A stretch of DNA of 10,480 nucleotides. It comes from Holosporales bacterium (GTDB lineage Bacteria > Pseudomonadota > Alphaproteobacteria > UBA3830 > JAIRMZ01). The position numbers were made by a program, and so were the translations under genes. Shown here in pieces: positions 7,762 to 10,480 of this stretch. The stretch covers positions 1 to 10,480 of the forward strand of contig JAITIJ010000002.1 in NCBI GenBank assembly GCA_031279495.1. Direction: 5' to 3'. The first letter of the stretch is position 1, and every line of letters begins with the position of its first letter. The notes below the pieces were generated by a model. It was not told the origin of the DNA, ran no database searches, and saw only the letters and a list, made by a program, of their open reading frames with translations.

Positions 7762-8136
7762 ATGAATATATTGATTTCTTTGTTGGATGATCCAAATCCT
7801 GATGTGCGGCTGATATCTGCTGAGTATCTTAATGACCACACACCTTTTGCCACACGCACTGATGAGGATGAGGCTATGGATCGAGTTTCACGTCTGTTAT
7901 TGGAGGCTACGCCTCCTCAGTGCTCATGGTACCTCACATATAGGTTCTTCGATCCTATTTCTGAATGTCACGCAGAAATCACTGACATGTCGTTGTTTCA
8001 GCGCGCAGCTAAGGTAGTATTAGAAGGTGGGTATCGCGGGAGCACGCAAATCACAGCAGCGAAAAAAGTCCTGGAACTTCAAGGCCAGATCACAGATCCA
8101 GCGCTGATTCAATTAGCTAAAACAGCCTTGCAATAG
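7762..8136 (+). CDS. 3' frame of the HEAT-repeat-like gene, intact on its own
   Basis: This 124-residue frame could be translated separately, because its ATG overlaps the upstream stop as ATGA (7762-7765), a common coupling arrangement. There is no good SD, and the upstream frame is itself blocked by TGA at 7574, so coupling would need an internal start such as ATG 7586. The sequence begins MNILISLLDDPNPDVRLISAEYL, a HEAT-like helix pair, followed by acidic and helical segments; AAKKVLELQGQITDPALIQLAKTAL near the C-terminus looks like another helix pair. No signal peptide or membrane segment is present in this part. I think it is more likely the C-terminal two-thirds of the broken gene than an independent gene. 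Confidence 0.45.
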   Translation: MNILISLLDDPNPDVRLISAEYLNDHTPFATRTDEDEAMDRVSRLLLEATPPQCSWYLTYRFFDPISECHAEITDMSLFQRAAKVVLEGGYRGSTQITAAKKVLELQGQITDPALIQLAKTALQ

Positions 8137-8400
8137 AAACATAGCCCTGCCTCATTCGAGGTGTCACGTGAGAGCCTTCGCCCTTTAAGGTTCTTACCTG
8201 CACTATTTCTTCCGTTCCACTGTTTATGGCAACGCTCAAAAATAATCCTAAGAAGACTTCCTTTCATTACTTGTTGAAAGAGATGTCAGCAAAACCAACG
8301 CGAAAACCGGCGGGAACCAACTGCCCTTGTAAAGAGCGTATTTTTGAGCAAGAATTCGCCACAATACAAGGCTGGCAACAGCATGCCAATAAAAGGGTGT
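8137..8400. other. Gap before the PFOR genes
   Basis: No gene or strong promoter is recognised. An 85-codon + frame starting at ATG 8226 has no SD and overlaps the PFOR gamma gene by 83 bases in another frame. Small dyads CCTC/GAGG (8150-8153 and 8158-8161) and TCACGTGA (8164-8171) follow the broken gene but lack a U-tract. The PFOR promoter presumably lies here but I cannot place it. Confidence 0.4.
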
Positions 8401-8982
8401 ATGTTTCAGATCCGTATTCATGGACGTGGGGGGCAAGGCGTTGTGACTGCAGCGGATCTGTTTGCTGTTGCGGCGTTTCTTGAAGGGAAACATGCACAGG
8501 CTTTTCCTAGCTTTGGGTCAGAGCGGATGGGGGCTCCAGTCGTTGCGTTCTGCCGCATTTCTTCTACAGAAATTCGCCTACGCGAACCGGTTTTAGAACC
8601 AGATGCGCTGATTATTCAAGATCCGACTCTATGTGCCTCTGTCGATGTCTGCGAAGGCCTTTCTCAAAACGGGTATATTCTTATTAATTCCAAGAAGTCT
8701 CCTAAAGAGCTGGGGATTAATGATCGTGTTCGTAATCTTCCCCCGAAACATGTTTTGTACCTGGATGCTGCAGCTATAGCGACAGAACATGTGGGCCGTC
8801 CCATTCCCAACGCTGTTCTTCTTGGAGCGTTTGCCGCTCAAACGGAGATACTTCAACTAGAAAATGTTAAATCAGCTATTCTGACAAAATTCCCAGGGTC
8901 AATGGGAGAGAAGAACGTTGCGGCTGCTACAGCGGCTTTTGAAAGTGTACAACAGCGTTTTCAGGGAGCAGATTCATGTTAA
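8401..8982 (+). CDS. porG: Pyruvate:ferredoxin oxidoreductase, gamma subunit
   Basis: Gamma subunit of a multi-subunit 2-oxoacid:ferredoxin oxidoreductase, cytoplasmic; this domain helps build the CoA-binding part of the enzyme. The 193 residues are the usual length. The N-terminus MFQIRIHGRGGQGVVTAAD carries the family signature GRGGQG at 8-13, followed by the typical FPSFGSERMGAPV. I chose ATG 8401 by that family N-terminus. AAAAGGG at 8391-8397 is upstream but only three bases away, and ATG 8383 is an in-frame alternative. The gene ends in TAA, and its last seven bases overlap the alpha gene (ATGTTAA), which implies coupling. Pyruvate is the likely substrate because alpha and beta match the pyruvate type, but other 2-oxoacids are not excluded. 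Confidence 0.9.
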   Translation: MFQIRIHGRGGQGVVTAADLFAVAAFLEGKHAQAFPSFGSERMGAPVVAFCRISSTEIRLREPVLEPDALIIQDPTLCASVDVCEGLSQNGYILINSKKSPKELGINDRVRNLPPKHVLYLDAAAIATEHVGRPIPNAVLLGAFAAQTEILQLENVKSAILTKFPGSMGEKNVAAATAAFESVQQRFQGADSC

Positions 8983-10190
8983 AACAAATTGAAGGATCAC
9001 AAGGAGTTGCCGCAGCGGTGGCGTTGTGCCGTCCTGATGTGATTTGCGCTTATCCTATTACTCCTCAAACGCACATTGTGGAAGACTTGAGTGCGCTTGT
9101 AAAAGCCGGAAAGCTTAGATCTGAGTATATCAATGTTGAATCGGAATTTGCCGCTCTGAGTGTTGCCATTGGAGCTTCAGCTGCCGGTGTGCGCAGCTAC
9201 ACTGCCACCTCGAGCCAAGGACTTCTTTTTATGGCTGAGGCTGTTTATAACGCATCTGGAATGGAGCTTCCTATCGTCATGACTCTTGGAAATCGTGCGA
9301 TTGGCGCTCCTATCAACATATGGAACGATCATAGCGACGCAATAGCAATGCGGGGGGCAGGATGGATCATGCTGTTTGCAGAGACTAATCAAGAAGCGGC
9401 CGATCTGCATATCCAAGCATTTCGAATTGCCGAAGTGTTGCGATGTCCAGTTATGATATGCGTAGATGGATTCGTGTTGACACACGCAAATGACCGTATC
9501 GATATTCCAATGCAAGACGAGGTAGATGCCTTTCTTCCCACATTCTCATCGGACCAAACACTTGATCCGGCTCATCCGTGTTCTGTTGGGGCGATGGTTG
9601 GTCCAGAAGCTTTTACAGAGGTGCGGTATCTGGCGCACATAAAACAGCAAACGGCACTTTTGGAAATTACGAGAATTGCTGACGAATTTTATAATACTTT
9701 TCAACGCCATTCTGGAGGATTGGTGCGCGAGTATCGTCTAAAAGATGCGGAGGTTGTTGTCGTATCGATGGGCTCGGTCACCGGCACTATTAAGGAGACA
9801 ATTGACGAGGAACGAGCTGCAGGTCACTCTATTGGGTCGTTAAATATCGTCTCTTTCCGCCCTTTTCCTGCAGAAAGTATCCGAGAAATGCTTAAAAAGG
9901 CGCGTACTGTTATTGTTATCGATCGCGCTATCGAACCAGGAGACGGTGGTCCTGTTTTTCAACAAGTGCAACACGCTCTTATAGGAGAAGCGCCAAAGGT
10001 GTGTTCCGTGATTGCAGGGTTAGGAGGACGCGCGGTGACGCGCCCGGCTCTTCATCGGCTCTTTGAGTATATGCGATCTGATGCTGTAGAATCTCCATAT
10101 TTCTTGGATCTTAATACGCAAGCGTTATCAAACTTTCTGTCGACTCAGCGATGTCGCTCGGGTTGTTGTCACTCCTGCGGATCTTGCTAG
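8976..10190 (+). CDS. porA: Pyruvate:ferredoxin oxidoreductase, alpha subunit, with an abnormal C-terminus
   Basis: Alpha subunit of PFOR, holding the pyrimidine-binding thiamine diphosphate domain. It is 404 residues with a perfect-looking start: AGGGAG at 8963-8968, seven bases before ATG 8976. Visible signatures are AYPITPQTHIVEDL (25-38), ESEFAAL from 55, and TATSSQGLLFMAEAVY from 76; the next domain runs to GLGGRAVTRPALHRLF and FLDLN. The last 13 residues, RCRSGCCHSCGSC, hold five cysteines and look unlike the family. In the +1 frame, from 10150, the sequence reads DVARVVVTPADLARKEIDYA and ends at TAA 10210-10212, overlapping the beta ATG as ATGCTTAA, which mirrors the gamma/alpha overlap. 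I infer a one-base frameshift near 10115-10150 changing the last about 20 codons, or a sequencing error. The catalytic core is not affected. Confidence 0.92.
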   Translation: MLKQIEGSQGVAAAVALCRPDVICAYPITPQTHIVEDLSALVKAGKLRSEYINVESEFAALSVAIGASAAGVRSYTATSSQGLLFMAEAVYNASGMELPIVMTLGNRAIGAPINIWNDHSDAIAMRGAGWIMLFAETNQEAADLHIQAFRIAEVLRCPVMICVDGFVLTHANDRIDIPMQDEVDAFLPTFSSDQTLDPAHPCSVGAMVGPEAFTEVRYLAHIKQQTALLEITRIADEFYNTFQRHSGGLVREYRLKDAEVVVVSMGSVTGTIKETIDEERAAGHSIGSLNIVSFRPFPAESIREMLKKARTVIVIDRAIEPGDGGPVFQQVQHALIGEAPKVCSVIAGLGGRAVTRPALHRLFEYMRSDAVESPYFLDLNTQALSNFLSTQRCRSGCCHSCGSC

Positions 10191-10204
10191 AAAGGAGATA
10201 GACT

Positions 10205-10480
10205 ATGCTTAACGGATTTTATCCTAAAGGCGTGAAAACTGTGGGGAATCGCTTGATTGATCCTGTGCACAACACTGTTCAGGCGCAGGAAAATCGCCCC
10301 AATACGCTCACGAGCGGCCATCGGGCATGTCAAGGTTGCGGAGAAGCGCTCGGCGCTCGCTATGTAATCGATGCGGCTATGCGTGCAACACAAGGCAAAG
10401 TTGTTGCGGTGAACGCAACAGGGTGTCTTGAGGTATTTTCCACTCAAAGTCCCGAATCTGCGTGGCAAATACCTTGGGTG
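10205..10480 (+). CDS. porB: Pyruvate:ferredoxin oxidoreductase, beta subunit (3' end outside window)
   Basis: Beta subunit carrying the thiamine diphosphate pyrophosphate site and the proximal [4Fe-4S] cluster. Ninety-two codons are in view, open to the window end. AAAGGAG at 10191-10197 lies seven bases before ATG 10205, the strongest SD in the window. GHRACQGCGEALGARYV gives two cluster cysteines, Cys42 and Cys45, and NATGCLEVFST gives the third, Cys74; the fourth would lie downstream. Trp and Pro in the last residues match the family's typical SWQIPW stretch. It starts 14 bases after the alpha stop, or would overlap it if the alpha frame were restored. With gamma and alpha it forms the core of a multi-subunit PFOR. 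Confidence 0.93.
   Translation, partial: MLNGFYPKGVKTVGNRLIDPVHNTVQAQENRPNTLTSGHRACQGCGEALGARYVIDAAMRATQGKVVAVNATGCLEVFSTQSPESAWQIPWV

Larger units (their letters stand above)
7529..8136 (+). pseudogene. Interrupted exported HEAT-repeat-like protein gene
   Basis: Promoter, SD (AAAGGG, 7517-7522) and ATG are intact. The frame starts as a typical Sec signal peptide, MSYTYKLLAAVAVTF, then meets TGA at codon 16 (7574-7576) and continues as ANAMHA, a plausible cleavage region, then LFPLDEEC. This frame runs to TGA 7763-7765. The remainder continues in the -1 frame from about 7741 to TAG 8136. Joined across the A run at 7740-7746, the protein reads through EKNQQRRAMNILISLL into LLDDPNPDVRLISAEYL, a HEAT-type helical repeat. 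I infer one ancestral periplasmic or secreted protein of about 200 residues with two lesions. The specific function is not recognised. Alternatives are a sequencing error in the A run, recoding, or two separate small genes. An intact promoter and clean flanks argue for recent breakage. Confidence 0.6.

Noticed and set aside
8150..8171. Terminator after the HEAT-like gene (CCTC/GAGG and TCACGTGA).
   Set aside because: The stems are four bases long and no run of T follows.
8226..8483. An 85-codon + frame containing NCPCKERIFEQ before and into the PFOR gamma gene.
   Set aside because: It has no SD, overlaps the well-supported gamma gene by 83 bases in another frame, and its last part is only the shadow of the GRGGQG region. 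It does not resemble a delta ferredoxin. A decayed remnant cannot be excluded.

Overview
The window looks like a stretch of a bacterial chromosome of moderate GC (mid-40s %, estimated by eye). All genes are on the + strand, with good Shine-Dalgarno (SD) sites and several short overlaps. The clpX-lon order, the Lon N-terminus and the GltX sequence resemble Alphaproteobacteria. Pyruvate:ferredoxin oxidoreductase (PFOR) genes beside a freshly broken gene suggest an anaerobic, possibly host-associated and genome-reducing member. The lineage is inference from protein style; no search was run.

Layout. 1-3453: the 3' part of clpX, then complete lon 15 bases later, an ATP-dependent proteolysis pair. 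3454-3624: a gap holding a 30-codon mini-ORF with a good SD. 3625-4446: a YmdB/TIGR00282-type metallophosphoesterase. 4447-4507: a short leader with inverted repeats. 4508-7256: gltX and cysS, two aminoacyl-tRNA synthetases overlapping by 17 bases. 7257-7528: a spacer with a consensus-like promoter. 7529-8136: a secreted HEAT-repeat-like gene broken by a TGA in its signal peptide and by a -1 frame change at an A7 run that is also an in-phase A AAA AAC heptamer. 8137-8400: a gap with no convincing gene. 8401-10480: PFOR gamma, alpha and beta (beta cut by the window end), coupled by overlaps or tight spacing.

How the genes work together. ClpX and Lon serve protein quality control; GltX and CysS charge tRNAs. 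The PFOR genes would convert pyruvate and CoA to acetyl-CoA, CO2 and reduced ferredoxin. No delta (2x[4Fe-4S] ferredoxin) gene lies between gamma and alpha, where it often sits. The alpha C-terminus appears frameshifted, which creates a cysteine-rich tail.

No clearly new multi-gene system is visible. The items most worth a second look are the doubly interrupted gene at 7529-8136, the PFOR alpha tail near 10150, and the missing delta subunit.
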